A DNA stretch of 23,614 bases from Verrucomicrobiales bacterium (GTDB taxonomy: Bacteria; Verrucomicrobiota; Verrucomicrobiia; Limisphaerales; UBA9464): the NCBI GenBank assembly GCA_003445095.1, contig DLVS01000080.1:1-23614 (forward strand), read 5' to 3'. Position numbers and translations under genes: made by a program. Position 1 is the first letter of the stretch. Each line of letters begins with the position of its first letter. The notes beneath the pieces were generated by a model. The model was not told where the DNA came from. It saw only the letters and a list, made by a program, of their open reading frames with translations, and searched no databases. Of the stretch, positions 6,780 to 15,414 are shown piece by piece.

Positions 6780-9197
6780 TTACTCGCTTCTCAACGCCAC
6801 CAGCGGATCCACCTTGGCCGCGCGGCGCGCGGGAATCCAGCAGGTCGCGAGCGTGATCGCCATGACCACCATCACCATCGCGCCCAACGTTAGGGGATCC
6901 GCCGGACTGACCTCGAAGAGATATGTCTTCAAGCCCGTCGCGAGCACGAGGGCGACCACGATGCCAATACCCACCCCGACGGCAGCGAGACGGACCCCGT
7001 CGCCCAGCATCAGGCGGAATACGTCGCCGCGCCGCGCCCCCACCGCCATGCGAATGGCGATCTCTGTCTGTCGTGAGCCGACCGCCAGCGAGAGCACGCC
7101 GTAGATGCCGACCACGGCCAGCAGGCACGCCACCAGCGCGAAACCCACCAGCAAGTTCATCGCGAAAGTCCGCGACGCGACCGAGTCGGCGCGGATTCGC
7201 TCCAAGGTCTTGACGCTTTCCACCGAGACGGTGGGATCGATCGCGCGCAGCTCGCGCTCCACAATTGCCGCCACGGTGCTCGGGTCGCCTTGCGTCCGCA
7301 CCACGAGGTGTTTGGAGAACGCGCTCGACTGCCAGAAAGGAAAGTAGAGTTCAGGCTCTGCCGCGTCGGTTAGCGAGTCGGTGCGCGTGTTGGCCAGAAC
7401 TCCGACGATCGCAATGAGGTTGGTCTGGCCCCGGAATTTCAGTTTGTGACCCAGGGCGCTTTCGCCGGGGAAATGCCGGTCGGCCGCCGCCTGGTTGATG
7501 ATGGCGACTCTCGGCGCCTTGTCGTCATCACTGGAGCGAAAGAGTCGTCCCTCGCTCAGCTTCAGGCCGAGCGCCGGAAAGTAGTCCGGCGTCACGGAAC
7601 GGGTGGGAAAACTTAGCCCGCCGCGCGGCCCGTCGGGGCTCGGCCGGCCGTCGATCTCCATGGTGATCTCCCACTTGTTGCCGGTCAGCGGCACACCCCA
7701 GCCGAAGGCCACGGCTTTCACGCCCGGCAACTGCGCGACGCGGTCGAGCGCCGCTGTGTGAAAGTCGAGATAGTTCGTGCCCACGGTAGTGACGCTCATC
7801 GTGAGGACGTTATCCGTGTCGTAGCCGGGACGGACTTGGGCGAGCGAATTAACAGTGCGGATCAGCAGGCCGGCTCCGACGAGCAAGGCCAGCGTCAACG
7901 CGACCTGCGCCGCCGCGACCCGGCTCAGCAAACGGCGCTCGGTGCGGCCGACGCTCGCCGTGCGGCTGCCGGCTTTCAGTTCGTTGGCAGGATCGCGGCC
8001 CAGCGAACGCAGAGCGGGCAGCAATCCAGCGAACAACCCCGCCACCGCTGAGGTGCAGAGACAAAAAGCCACCAGCGGCCAGCCGAGCCTCACGGCATCC
8101 AGCCGCGGAATGCCGGCGCCCGCGATGGTCTTGAGCAGATCCACACACCACACGGACAACGCTGCTCCCACCACGCCGCCGCACAGGGCCAGCAGCAAGC
8201 TTTCCATCTGCACGGGACGACATAGTTGGAACGACCCGGCTCCCAACGCCGCCCGTACTGCGTATTCGTGCTGACGTTTGAGCCCGCGAGCGAGGAGAAG
8301 TCCGGCGGCATTGCCACACGCAATCAGGAACACCAAGGCAACCGCTCCGGCCACAGGCAGCAACAGGCGGCGTCCTTCGAGGTTCATTTGGGATTCCAAG
8401 GAAAGCACATGAGCCGAAATGCCTTCAAAATCGCGGTCCGCCACGGCTTGCCGCGCCGCCAGCCCAGCGATCTCGGCCTGCGCCGCCATCGAAGTCACCC
8501 CGGGCCGCAGCCGGCCGACGAGAAAGGCGAACTGGTTCTTGAGCTGATCCGGCGACGGCGCAGCCGGCAGCCAGTAGTCCACCTTGGCGTCCACGTTGTA
8601 GTTCGGCTCCTGCGCCACGTTTGGAGACGGCAAGAAACGCACCTCCGGCGGCATCACGCCCACGATGGTGTGCCGTCCGCGCTGGCGGCTGATCTGCACC
8701 GATTGCCCGATGACGTTCGGATCGCCGTGGAACCGCCGCTGCCACAGGTCGTGGCCAATGATGACCGCCGTGGATGGATTGGCCTTTGCGTCGGCCTCGT
8801 CGAACGCCCGACCCAGCGCGGGATGAATCCCCAGCACCTTGAAGTAATCGGTCGTCACCCGCATCCCCTCGATGGACTCGCTGCCATCCGGCGACACCAG
8901 GAAATTGAAGATCCATCCGTAGGCCGCGATGGCTTCGAACGTCTTCGACTCCTTCTGCCATTCCACCCACTGCGCGGCCGGCCAGCCGCGCGAGTAACGC
9001 TGTCCGTCCGTGCGCCCGGCGGTGATCAAGGCCAACCGGTCGGGCTGCGCATACGGCGGCGGCGTCAGCAGCACGCCCTGGATCAGGCTGAACACCGTCG
9101 TCGTTGCCCCGATGCCCAGCGCGAGCGTGAGCACAGCGACGAATGTAAAGCTCGGATTCTTAATAAGCTGCCGTAGGGCAAATCGCAGGTCAGTCAT
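6780..9197 (-). CDS. ADOP-type ABC transporter permease (MacB-PCD/FtsX duplicated), copy B
   Basis: The 805-aa product is an acidobacterial-duplicated-orphan-permease type protein: an N-terminal MxDLRFALRQLxKNP leader and first membrane helix ([19 protein letters not shown]), a periplasmic MacB-PCD domain (about 45-260), an FtsX membrane domain (about 280-400, with FAGLLPALR), a second first-helix/periplasmic unit (about 420-680), and a last FtsX domain ending RAAKVDPLVALRSE. No ATPase gene lies nearby, as is usual for this family; such proteins are thought to work with an unlinked MacB-like ATPase in export, but substrates are unknown. The ATG at 9197 has no Shine-Dalgarno sequence and overlaps the stop of a leader mini-ORF (ATGA). 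It is the last and most divergent of three tandem paralogues. Confidence 0.93.
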   Translation of the reverse strand: MTDLRFALRQLIKNPSFTFVAVLTLALGIGATTTVFSLIQGVLLTPPPYAQPDRLALITAGRTDGQRYSRGWPAAQWVEWQKESKTFEAIAAYGWIFNFLVSPDGSESIEGMRVTTDYFKVLGIHPALGRAFDEADAKANPSTAVIIGHDLWQRRFHGDPNVIGQSVQISRQRGRHTIVGVMPPEVRFLPSPNVAQEPNYNVDAKVDYWLPAAPSPDQLKNQFAFLVGRLRPGVTSMAAQAEIAGLAARQAVADRDFEGISAHVLSLESQMNLEGRRLLLPVAGAVALVFLIACGNAAGLLLARGLKRQHEYAVRAALGAGSFQLCRPVQMESLLLALCGGVVGAALSVWCVDLLKTIAGAGIPRLDAVRLGWPLVAFCLCTSAVAGLFAGLLPALRSLGRDPANELKAGSRTASVGRTERRLLSRVAAAQVALTLALLVGAGLLIRTVNSLAQVRPGYDTDNVLTMSVTTVGTNYLDFHTAALDRVAQLPGVKAVAFGWGVPLTGNKWEITMEIDGRPSPDGPRGGLSFPTRSVTPDYFPALGLKLSEGRLFRSSDDDKAPRVAIINQAAADRHFPGESALGHKLKFRGQTNLIAIVGVLANTRTDSLTDAAEPELYFPFWQSSAFSKHLVVRTQGDPSTVAAIVERELRAIDPTVSVESVKTLERIRADSVASRTFAMNLLVGFALVACLLAVVGIYGVLSLAVGSRQTEIAIRMAVGARRGDVFRLMLGDGVRLAAVGVGIGIVVALVLATGLKTYLFEVSPADPLTLGAMVMVVMAITLATCWIPARRAAKVDPLVALRSE

Positions 9198-9343
9198 AGA
9201 CAGTGAAGAGTGGAAGGTGACAAGTGACGAGCGAGAGCGGCGGGAAGAGTCCTTTGCGTGTCACTCGTCACTCGCCACGGGTCACTTCTTCCGAAGCCGG
9301 GGTTCTTAAGCAACTGGCGGAAGGCGAAGCGGAGGTCTTGCAT
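9194..9343 (-). other. Leader module 1: permease-N-terminus mini-ORF plus hairpin
   Basis: A 49-aa mini-ORF starts at 9343 with [17 protein letters not shown], a near copy of the permease N terminus, then diverges after NPGF into GRSDPWRVTSD and stops with TGA at 9194-9196, overlapping the ATG of the permease at 9197. The tail DNA holds two heptamer tracts of opposite sense: 9261-9288 (TCACTCG units) and 9203-9237 (GTGACGA-type units). They can pair into a hairpin just before the permease start. The module also overlaps the 3' end of the four-helix-bundle gene, whose stop lies inside it in another frame. Whether the mini-ORF is translated is unknown; no Shine-Dalgarno is seen. Confidence 0.7.
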
Positions 9344-9713
9344 AGGGGCGAGAGGCGAGGGAACGGCGAAGCGCGCTGGCCATTTTCTGAATCTCCTCGA
9401 TCAAACCTTGAACGGGCTGCGCTTCCGACGCCGTACAGAAGTTCAATTCGACAGCCAGGATGGACTGCGTCTCGAGCTCAGCCAACGATCCCTCCGCGTG
9501 GGAGATGAACTGGATGCATTCGTCCGTCGTGTTTCGAGCGTGTCCTTCGGCGAGATTGGAGGGCACCGACACGGCGGCTCGCCGCATTTGCGAGTCCAAA
9601 CCGAACCTTTCATCGGCGGGGAATGGGCGCGTGAGCTGATAGATCGTCTTCACCAAGACGATGCTCTTCTGCCAGACCACAAGGTCCTTGTAGCTCATCA
9701 GTTTCTCGCTCAT
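9306..9713 (-). CDS. Four-helix-bundle protein (23S rRNA IVS-type)
   Basis: The 135-aa product belongs to the four-helix-bundle family first met as ORFs within 23S rRNA intervening sequences (once mis-named S23 ribosomal protein). Landmarks are SYKDLVVWQKSIVLVKTIY (helix 1), FPADERFGLDSQMRRAAVSV and PSNLAEGHARNT (helix 2), FISHAEGSLAELETQ (helix 3), and a final helix LIEEIQKMASALRRSLAS. The real domain ends near SLASRP; the last 11 residues (ARPPLRLPPVA) are read-through in another frame of the permease-like stub of leader module 1. The start at 9713 follows an AAGAGAAGAAAA purine run. The gene sits between two permease genes and is flanked by heptamer arms of opposite sense (9733-9760 and 9345-9365). 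Its biochemical role is unknown. Confidence 0.88.
   Translation of the reverse strand: MSEKLMSYKDLVVWQKSIVLVKTIYQLTRPFPADERFGLDSQMRRAAVSVPSNLAEGHARNTTDECIQFISHAEGSLAELETQSILAVELNFCTASEAQPVQGLIEEIQKMASALRRSLASRPYARPPLRLPPVA
9345..9365 (+). repeat. Heptamer arm, 3' side of the four-helix-bundle gene
   Basis: Units GGGGCGA, GAGGCGA, GGGAACG. The same units occur at 14978-14998 in leader module 4, again directly preceding a copy of ATGCAAGACCTCCG on the minus strand. Confidence 0.65.
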
Positions 9714-9732
9714 ATCGGTTTTCTTCTCTTAG

Positions 9733-9760
9733 CTCGCCCCTCGTCTCTCATCCCTCACCC
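9733..9760 (+). repeat. Heptamer arm, 5' side of the four-helix-bundle gene
   Basis: Units CTCGCCC, CTCGTCT, CTCATCC, CTCACCC, complementary in sense to the arm at 9345-9365 (shared core CTCGCCCCT / AGGGGCGAG). It overlaps the permease stop codon at 9755. Confidence 0.65.
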
Positions 9761-12154
9761 ATCATTTCGCAACGCCACCATCGGGTCCACGCGCGACGCG
9801 CGGCGGGCGGGAAGCCAGCAGGCGAGCAAGGTCACGAGCAACAGGACCAACGACACGCCGGCGAAGGTCGCCGGATCCGTCGGCTTGACTTCGTAAAGCA
9901 TCCTGGCCAGCACGCGCGTCAGCCCGAGCGCTCCCGCCAGGCCGAGCACAAGGCCGACCGCGGCGAGCCTCATGCCCTGGCTCACCACGAGCGTGAGCAC
10001 ATCGCGCCGGTTCGCCCCCAGCGCCATGCGGATGCCGATTTCACGGGTGCGCTGCGTGACCGCATAGGCGATGACGCCGTAAAGGCCGATCGCGGCCAGC
10101 AGGAGCGCGGTGCCCGCGAATCCAGCCAGCAGCACCAGCACGAAACGCCGTTGCGCCAACGAACCGGCCAGCGCGGCCTCCATGGTCCGGACGTTGGCCA
10201 CCGGTTGGTTCGGATCGATTTCGAGCACCACCTTCCGCACCGTTTCCGCCATGGCGAGCGGGGCACTGGCAGTGCGAACCAGGAGGTTTCCGTTAGCCAA
10301 GAAGCTGAAGGCCTGCGGTCGATAGACGCAGGGGCGGGAATTCTCCCCCAGCCCATGCTGCCGGACATCGCCAACGACGCCGACAATCTCCCAGCCTTCA
10401 TCGATCTTGCCGGTGGCGACGTCGAGATGGATTCGCTGCCCCAGCGGCTCCTGATCCGGGAAATGCCGGCGGGCCAGGGCTTCATTGATGATGACCACCC
10501 GGGGGGAACCCGCCTTGTCGCCCCACGCGAAGAACCGGCCCTTGCGCAGCGGAATTCCCGCCGCCCGGAAATAGTCCGGCGTGCAAAAGTCAAAGTCGAT
10601 GCCGTGACCGGTTATCGGCGCATCCGTCCGGCCGGCGATGATGAAGCTCGTATCCATCGACCCGCCCGCCACCGGCAGCCTTCCGACCACTCCGGCGGCC
10701 TCGACGCCCGGAAGGCTGCTAATCCGGTCGAGCGTCCGCTCGAAGAAATCCGTCCGGCGCGGGGCGTCCGGATACTTTTTCTCCGGCAGTGTCACCTGCA
10801 TGGTCAAGAGGTTGCGGGGATTGATCCCCGGCGAGACGTGGGAGAGGCGGATGAAGCTGTTGAGGAGCAGACCGGCTCCGATCAGCAGCACGAGCGAAAG
10901 CGCCACCTCCGCGATGATCAGCCCGCCGCGGACACGGCTCCGCGGGCCGGTGCCGGATGCGCGCGCGCCGTCCTTGAGCAGGTCATTCAGGTTGATCCGA
11001 GTGGTCTGGAGGGCCGGCACCAACCCGAACGCCACCCCCGCGAGCAGCGAAACCAGCACGGCGAAGCCCAGCACGCGCAGGTCGAGGCCGACTTCCTCTG
11101 CGCGCGGCAGGTTTATGGCATTCAGGTGCCGGACCGCGCCAACGCCCCAGAACGCGAGCAGCAGTCCGAGCACTGCGCCGGCCAGCGACAGCAGCACGCT
11201 CTCCATCAGCAACTGCCGGACAATCCGCCAGCGCCCAGCGCCCAGCGCGGCCCGCACCGCCATTTCCTTCTGGCGTCCCGACGATTTGGCCAGCAGCAGG
11301 TTCGCCACGTTGCCACAGGCGATCAACAGCACGCACCCCACGGCGCCGAACAGCACGAGCAGCGTCGGTTTGGTGGCTCCCGTGATCTGTTCATGCAGCG
11401 GCATGAGCGTCACGCCCCAGCCCTGCTTCCACGCTGGATACAGGGGACGGAGCCGAGCGGCCATCGCCGAAATTTCAGTTCCGGCGTGTTCCACCGTTTC
11501 ACCCTGCTTCAAGCGGCCAAAGGCCTGGAGCCAGTGTGAGCCGCGTTGATTGACGTCGTTCGGACGAACCGCCATCGGGACGACGAAATCCGCCGGCCCC
11601 CACGGCAGGACCATCGGAGCCAGGACGCCAATCACCGTGTGGCTCTGGTCGCTAAGCTGAATCGTCCGCCCCACAATGGAGACATCGCCGCCAAAACGAC
11701 GCTGCCAGAATCCATGGCTCAACACGACCACCTGGTCCTTGCCCGGCTGGTCCTCGTCGGCCGCGAAGGTCCGGCCCAACAGCGGCTGCGCCCGCAGAAT
11801 CTTCAGGCCGCTGGCGGACATCCCCAGCCCGCTAATGCGTTCCGGCCTTCCTTCCCCGGTGAGGTTCAACTCCCGGTTGTCCAGGAGCGAGAGGTCTTCA
11901 AAGACCTTGCCGTGCTCCTTCCAGTCGAGAAAGGCGCCCGGCGAAGCCCAATTCCGCTGGCCGGGACCGGGAGCCTCCCACACCTGCACCAACTGCCCCG
12001 GCTCGTCGTAAGGCAGCGGTTTCAGCAACACCGCGTCCACGATGCTGAACACGGCCGTGTTCGCCCCGATGCCGAGGGCGAGCGTGAGGATGGCCACAGC
12101 GGTGAAGCCGGGGTTTTTGAGCAGTTGGCGGAAGGCGAAGCGCAGGTCGGTCAT
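9755..12154 (-). CDS. ADOP-type ABC transporter permease, copy C
   Basis: The complete 799-aa orphan permease has the same layout as its neighbours: leader [17 protein letters not shown], first membrane helix ([19 protein letters not shown]), a large periplasmic MacB-PCD domain with the [12 protein letters not shown] and VIGVLAPM blocks, FtsX domain 1 (about 270-400; [22 protein letters not shown] and FGLVPALQ), a second periplasmic domain ([19 protein letters not shown]), and FtsX domain 2 ending [11 protein letters not shown]. The start overlaps the stop of leader module 2 as ATGA and lacks a Shine-Dalgarno sequence. It is closer in sequence to the copy at 12354 than to the one at 6780. The substrate is unknown and no cognate ATPase is present. 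Confidence 0.94.
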   Translation of the reverse strand: MTDLRFAFRQLLKNPGFTAVAILTLALGIGANTAVFSIVDAVLLKPLPYDEPGQLVQVWEAPGPGQRNWASPGAFLDWKEHGKVFEDLSLLDNRELNLTGEGRPERISGLGMSASGLKILRAQPLLGRTFAADEDQPGKDQVVVLSHGFWQRRFGGDVSIVGRTIQLSDQSHTVIGVLAPMVLPWGPADFVVPMAVRPNDVNQRGSHWLQAFGRLKQGETVEHAGTEISAMAARLRPLYPAWKQGWGVTLMPLHEQITGATKPTLLVLFGAVGCVLLIACGNVANLLLAKSSGRQKEMAVRAALGAGRWRIVRQLLMESVLLSLAGAVLGLLLAFWGVGAVRHLNAINLPRAEEVGLDLRVLGFAVLVSLLAGVAFGLVPALQTTRINLNDLLKDGARASGTGPRSRVRGGLIIAEVALSLVLLIGAGLLLNSFIRLSHVSPGINPRNLLTMQVTLPEKKYPDAPRRTDFFERTLDRISSLPGVEAAGVVGRLPVAGGSMDTSFIIAGRTDAPITGHGIDFDFCTPDYFRAAGIPLRKGRFFAWGDKAGSPRVVIINEALARRHFPDQEPLGQRIHLDVATGKIDEGWEIVGVVGDVRQHGLGENSRPCVYRPQAFSFLANGNLLVRTASAPLAMAETVRKVVLEIDPNQPVANVRTMEAALAGSLAQRRFVLVLLAGFAGTALLLAAIGLYGVIAYAVTQRTREIGIRMALGANRRDVLTLVVSQGMRLAAVGLVLGLAGALGLTRVLARMLYEVKPTDPATFAGVSLVLLLVTLLACWLPARRASRVDPMVALRNDG

Positions 12155-12309
12155 AAGCAGTGATGAGTGACGAGTGACAAGTGATGAGCGGTGGCAGCGT
12201 AGGAGCTTTTCAGAGTTTCCGGCTCGTCACTCGTCACTCCCCACTGGTCACTTCTTCCGAAGCCGGGATTCTTCAGCAACTGGCGGAAGGCGAAGCGGAG
12301 GTCGTTCAT
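12151..12309 (-). other. Leader module 2: permease-N-terminus mini-ORF plus hairpin
   Basis: A 52-aa mini-ORF begins at 12309 with [17 protein letters not shown], continues [19 protein letters not shown] and ends HHCL with a TGA at 12151-12153 that overlaps the permease ATG at 12154. Opposed heptamer tracts lie at 12223-12257 (CTCGTCA, CTCGTCA, CTCCCCA, CTGGTCA) and 12160-12187 (GTGATGA, GTGACGA, GTGACAA, GTGATGA). The paired block AGTGACGAGTGACGAGC matches the complement of the other arm at 15 of 17 positions. The stub differs from the adjacent permease start at 7 of 51 bases, nearly all silent. It is preceded on the minus strand by only 44 bp after the stop of copy D. Confidence 0.75.
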
Positions 12310-12318
12310 GGCGTTGGA

Positions 12319-12346
12319 GAATCTGGAATCTAAAATTGGCGATTTG
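12319..12346 (+). repeat. Heptamer tract GAATCTR
   Basis: Units GAATCTG, GAATCTA, AAATTGG, CGATTTG between permease copy D and leader module 2. The period is seven bases but the unit is unrelated to the GTGACGA tracts. Confidence 0.5.
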
Positions 12347-12353
12347 AAGTTCG

Positions 12354-14807
12354 TCACTCGCTTCTCAGCGCGACCATCGGATCGACTCGCGCCGCGCGGC
12401 GCGCAGGTAGCCAGCAAGCCACGGCCGTCACTCCCACCAGGATGATTGAGGCGACGGCCAGGGTGGCCGGGTCCGTGGGGTTGATTTCGAACAGCAGCGA
12501 GGCGAGAAAACGACTGAGACCAAAGGCGACCGCGAACCCGAGCCCGAGCCCCACCAGCACAGGCCGCATCCCTTGCGACACGACCATGCGCAGGACATCA
12601 CCGCGTTGCGCACCCAGCACCAAGCGGATTCCGAGTTCGCGGATTCGCCGACTCACGGTGTAGGCGACAACACCATAAAGGCCAACCATCGTGAGCAGCA
12701 GGGCGGTCGCCGCGAATAGTCCGAGCAGCAGCGAACCAAACCTCGGCCGCGCCACTGCATTGGAAACCAGGGCCTCCATCGTCCGATAGTTGGCCATCGG
12801 CAAGGCCGGATCGATGACCTTCATCTCGCGGCGAAGTATGCTTTCGGACGGCACAGGCAGGCCAGCTTCACTGCCCCGCACGACCACCGTCATTTCGTCC
12901 CAGTACGTGGGGAGCTGCGAATACGGGAGGAAGAGACCGGGCGTCGGTTTCAGATCCAACGCATTGGCCCGCACATCCCGGACGATGCCGACGATCAGGC
13001 ACCATTCGTCTTCGCCGAAATCTTTCATCCGGATCCGTTTGCCGATTGGGTCAGCGCCCGGAAAGAACTGGCGGGCGAGCGTCTCGTTGACCACGGCAAC
13101 TCGCGTTTTTCCGGACGCGTCGCCGGCTTCAAAATCGCGTCCACGAACCAGACCCACTCCCATCGTTTGGAAATAGCCGGTCGTCGCCACCCGCAATTGC
13201 CCCAGCGGTTCCTGCCCTGGTCGCGCCGGCGGCATGCCTTCGACCAAGAAATAGCCCACGTTCTCGCTGCCACCGAGAGGCAGATGCGAGACCATCGCCA
13301 CGTTGGCAACCCCGGGAATCGCGCCCAGACGCTCTTGAATCTGGCCGAAAATCGCGATCCGTGAACCACCCTTTTCATAGTTGGCACCCCGGAACGTTAG
13401 ATCGAACGAGCAGACACCCGCTTTCGAAAAACCGGGGTCCAGCGCCAGCATTCTCTGAAAGCTCTGGATCACCAACGCCGCGCCAACTAGCAGGGCGAAG
13501 GCGATGGCCACCTGGCCGGTAACCAATCCGACATGGCTCCGCCATCGGCCACCGTCTGAATTGCCGCGGCCGGCCGCGTGAAGCGCCTCGTTCAGATTGA
13601 CTTTCGAGGCGTGCAGCGCGGGGACTAGGCCGAACAAAACTCCCGTGACGAGCGTGAGCACCAGCGCAAAGAAAAACACCGGCCCATTGAACGCGGCCTC
13701 TTGCAGTCGGGGCATGTTTGGCGGACTCAAGGCCAACAGGAGCTTCAGGCCGCCCATCCCGAGCAACAGTCCCAGACCGCCACCCAGCAGGGCCAGCATC
13801 ACGCTTTCCGTCAGCAATTGACGGATAACGCGCGCCCGCCCCGCCCCAATCGCCGCGCGAATCGCCATTTCCTTCCGACGTGCGGCGGCGCGGCAAAGCA
13901 ACAGGCTCGCCACGTTCACGCACGCGATCAACAGCACAAATGACACCGCGCCCAGGAGCACGAACAGAAGCGGACGGGTCTGACCGGTGACTTGTAAGGC
14001 GAGTGGTCGCAAATGCGTGCTCCATCCGGAATGCGTCGCGGGGCGGTCGGTGGCGGCTTGCTGAGCGATCGTGTCCATCTCGGCCTGCGCTCGGGTCACA
14101 GTCACATTGGATTTCAAACGGCCCAGTACGATAAACTGACGATTCTCGTCGTCCTGCCAAAACTGCGCATCCCGCGCGAGCGGCAACCAAAGTTCTGACT
14201 GCGCTGGAAGATTGTAGGGCGCCGGCATTTCCTGGCGGCGTGGAAAGTTGAAACCCGCCGGCATTATCCCCACCACCACGCGGCTTTCGTTGTTCAGCAC
14301 GATAGGAGTTCCGATGACTTTTGGATCACTGCCAAATTCGCGCTGCCACAGTCCCTCACTGATCACCACGACCTTATCTTTACCAACCTGTTCCTCCTCG
14401 GCGGTGAAGCCACGTCCGATGATCGGCTGCACTCCCAAGGTCTGGAAAAAATTCGCGGTCACGGAAACTCCGCCGATCCGTTTCAATTCGCCGTCCTGTT
14501 TGAGATCCACTTGCACCGAGGAAACGGCGGCCACCTCTTCGAACGACTGCGCCTGCTGTCGCCAATCGAGGATATCCCGCTGGGAGGGCGGCAGTTCGTG
14601 GATGCCGAGGTTGAATGTGGGATTGTCTGTCCACACGACCATGATCCGCTCCGGTTCGTGATAGGGCAGCGGCTTCAAGAGCACCGCGTTGATGACGCTA
14701 AAAATCGCCGTGTTCGCTCCGATACCGAGTGCGAGCGTGAGCACGGCCACAGCGGTGAAGCCGGGATTCTTAATAAGCTGCCGCAGGGCAAAGCGCAGAT
14801 CGTTCAT
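12354..14807 (-). CDS. ADOP-type ABC transporter permease, copy D
   Basis: The complete 817-aa orphan permease starts MNDLRFALRQLIKNPGF, followed by the first helix ([19 protein letters not shown]), periplasmic domain 1 (ISEGLWQREFGSD, VVVGIMPAGFNFP), FtsX domain 1 (LLLCRAAARRKEMAIRAAIG; FGLVPALHA), periplasmic domain 2 (VVNETLARQFFPGADPIGKRI) and FtsX domain 2 ending [15 protein letters not shown] chose the ATG at 14807 because it overlaps the stop of leader module 3 (ATGA) exactly as in the two downstream copies and aligns with their N termini; an upstream ATG at 14840 would add 11 residues encoded by a heptamer tract. It is the first gene of the tandem permease series. The substrate is unknown. 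Confidence 0.94.
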   Translation of the reverse strand: MNDLRFALRQLIKNPGFTAVAVLTLALGIGANTAIFSVINAVLLKPLPYHEPERIMVVWTDNPTFNLGIHELPPSQRDILDWRQQAQSFEEVAAVSSVQVDLKQDGELKRIGGVSVTANFFQTLGVQPIIGRGFTAEEEQVGKDKVVVISEGLWQREFGSDPKVIGTPIVLNNESRVVVGIMPAGFNFPRRQEMPAPYNLPAQSELWLPLARDAQFWQDDENRQFIVLGRLKSNVTVTRAQAEMDTIAQQAATDRPATHSGWSTHLRPLALQVTGQTRPLLFVLLGAVSFVLLIACVNVASLLLCRAAARRKEMAIRAAIGAGRARVIRQLLTESVMLALLGGGLGLLLGMGGLKLLLALSPPNMPRLQEAAFNGPVFFFALVLTLVTGVLFGLVPALHASKVNLNEALHAAGRGNSDGGRWRSHVGLVTGQVAIAFALLVGAALVIQSFQRMLALDPGFSKAGVCSFDLTFRGANYEKGGSRIAIFGQIQERLGAIPGVANVAMVSHLPLGGSENVGYFLVEGMPPARPGQEPLGQLRVATTGYFQTMGVGLVRGRDFEAGDASGKTRVAVVNETLARQFFPGADPIGKRIRMKDFGEDEWCLIVGIVRDVRANALDLKPTPGLFLPYSQLPTYWDEMTVVVRGSEAGLPVPSESILRREMKVIDPALPMANYRTMEALVSNAVARPRFGSLLLGLFAATALLLTMVGLYGVVAYTVSRRIRELGIRLVLGAQRGDVLRMVVSQGMRPVLVGLGLGFAVAFGLSRFLASLLFEINPTDPATLAVASIILVGVTAVACWLPARRAARVDPMVALRSE

Positions 14808-14962
14808 AAGTAGTGATGCGTGACGAGCGACAAGTGACACGTCGTGGCGGTGCGGGAAGTTTGCAGGGTTCCCATCTCGTCACTCATCACTCGCCACTGG
14901 TCACTCCTTCCGAAGCCGGGATTCTTGAGGAGTTGTCGCAGGGCAAATCGGAGGTCTTGCAT
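14804..14962 (-). other. Leader module 3: permease-N-terminus mini-ORF plus hairpin
   Basis: A 52-aa mini-ORF runs from 14962 ([17 protein letters not shown], then GRSDQWRVMSDEM) to a TGA at 14804-14806 that overlaps the permease ATG at 14807. It has the same length as module 2, and by hand alignment the 104 bases after the stub are about 79% identical to module 2 without gaps, loop included. Opposed heptamer tracts are at 14876-14910 (CTCGTCA, CTCATCA, CTCGCCA, CTGGTCA) and 14813-14840 (GTGATGC, GTGACGA, GCGACAA, GTGACAC). Confidence 0.75.
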
Positions 14963-14967
14963 AGGGA

Positions 14968-15108
14968 TTAGTGGTTAGGGGCGAGAGGCGAGGGAAAGGC
15001 ATCCGGAACTACTTTCTTTCTCTCTGACACCTCGCCCCTAACCTCTGACCCCTGCCCACAGCCAGGGTTCTTCGCCAACTGGCGGAGGGCAAATTTGAGG
15101 TCTTGCAC
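14968..15108 (-). other. Leader module 4: tandem permease-N-terminus stub plus hairpin, no permease after it
   Basis: From a GTG at 15108 the frame reads VQDLKFALRQLAKNPGC then GQGSEVRGEVSERKK and stops (TAA at 14968-14970), five bases before the ATG of module 3. The stub is again the permease N terminus. The tail has opposed heptamer tracts at 15024-15058 (CTCGCCC, CTAACCT, CTGACCC) and 14964-14998 (GTGGTTA, GGGGCGA, GAGGCGA), sharing a 13-base exact pairing core GGTTAGGGGCGAG. These units differ from modules 1-3 but equal the arms around the four-helix-bundle gene. The frame can be extended upstream to an ATG near 15189. Confidence 0.65.
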
Positions 15109-15360
15109 AGAGATTAGAGGGCCGAGAGTCGAGTGATGGTGCAGAGCATAGACTTGCTCATTCTGCATTCGGATTTCCACACTCGGCATTCAAACGGTCG
15201 GTCATTGGTGAGTGGTTCTGCCGTCTGGAGGTTCGTGGCCTGGCGATCATTCCGCGCTCAGCGTCTCGAGTTTCGAATTCAGCATTCCCTGACTCCGAAG
15301 CTGCAGCCGTTGTGCCATCAACCGAATCCCTCCGCAGTTCTGCCTAAAATGAAGCTGTTA

Positions 15361-15384
15361 AACCCGTCGGAACGACTATGGGTT
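15361..15384. repeat. Palindromic element AACCC...GGGTT
   Basis: An outer 5-bp stem (AACCC/GGGTT) encloses a small hairpin GTCG-GAA-CGAC with a three-base asymmetric bulge. It may be a REP-type element together with the next palindrome 30 bp away. Confidence 0.4.
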
Positions 15385-15414
15385 CAGCGTTACGATTCGA
15401 TTCTGGGACGTTCC

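Noticed and set aside
9203..9288. CRISPR array or phase-variable repeat.
   Set aside because: The heptamers have no constant-length spacers, differ from unit to unit, and occur as only four or five units, so neither a CRISPR array nor a classical slippage tract is supported.
9306..9713. Annotation as ribosomal protein S23 or as evidence for a 23S rRNA gene here.
   Set aside because: The name is historical; no rRNA sequence surrounds the gene.
10151..11539. Long plus-strand open frame (462 codons) opposite permease C, and similar ones opposite other minus-strand genes.
   Set aside because: Arg/Pro/His-rich composition and no recognisable motif; they are antisense shadows of GC-rich coding sequence.
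12310..12417. Extension of the leader module 2 mini-ORF to 88 codons with a start at 12417.
   Set aside because: The extra codons overlap the 3' end of permease D out of frame and a heptamer tract, and only the part from 12309 is shared with the other modules.
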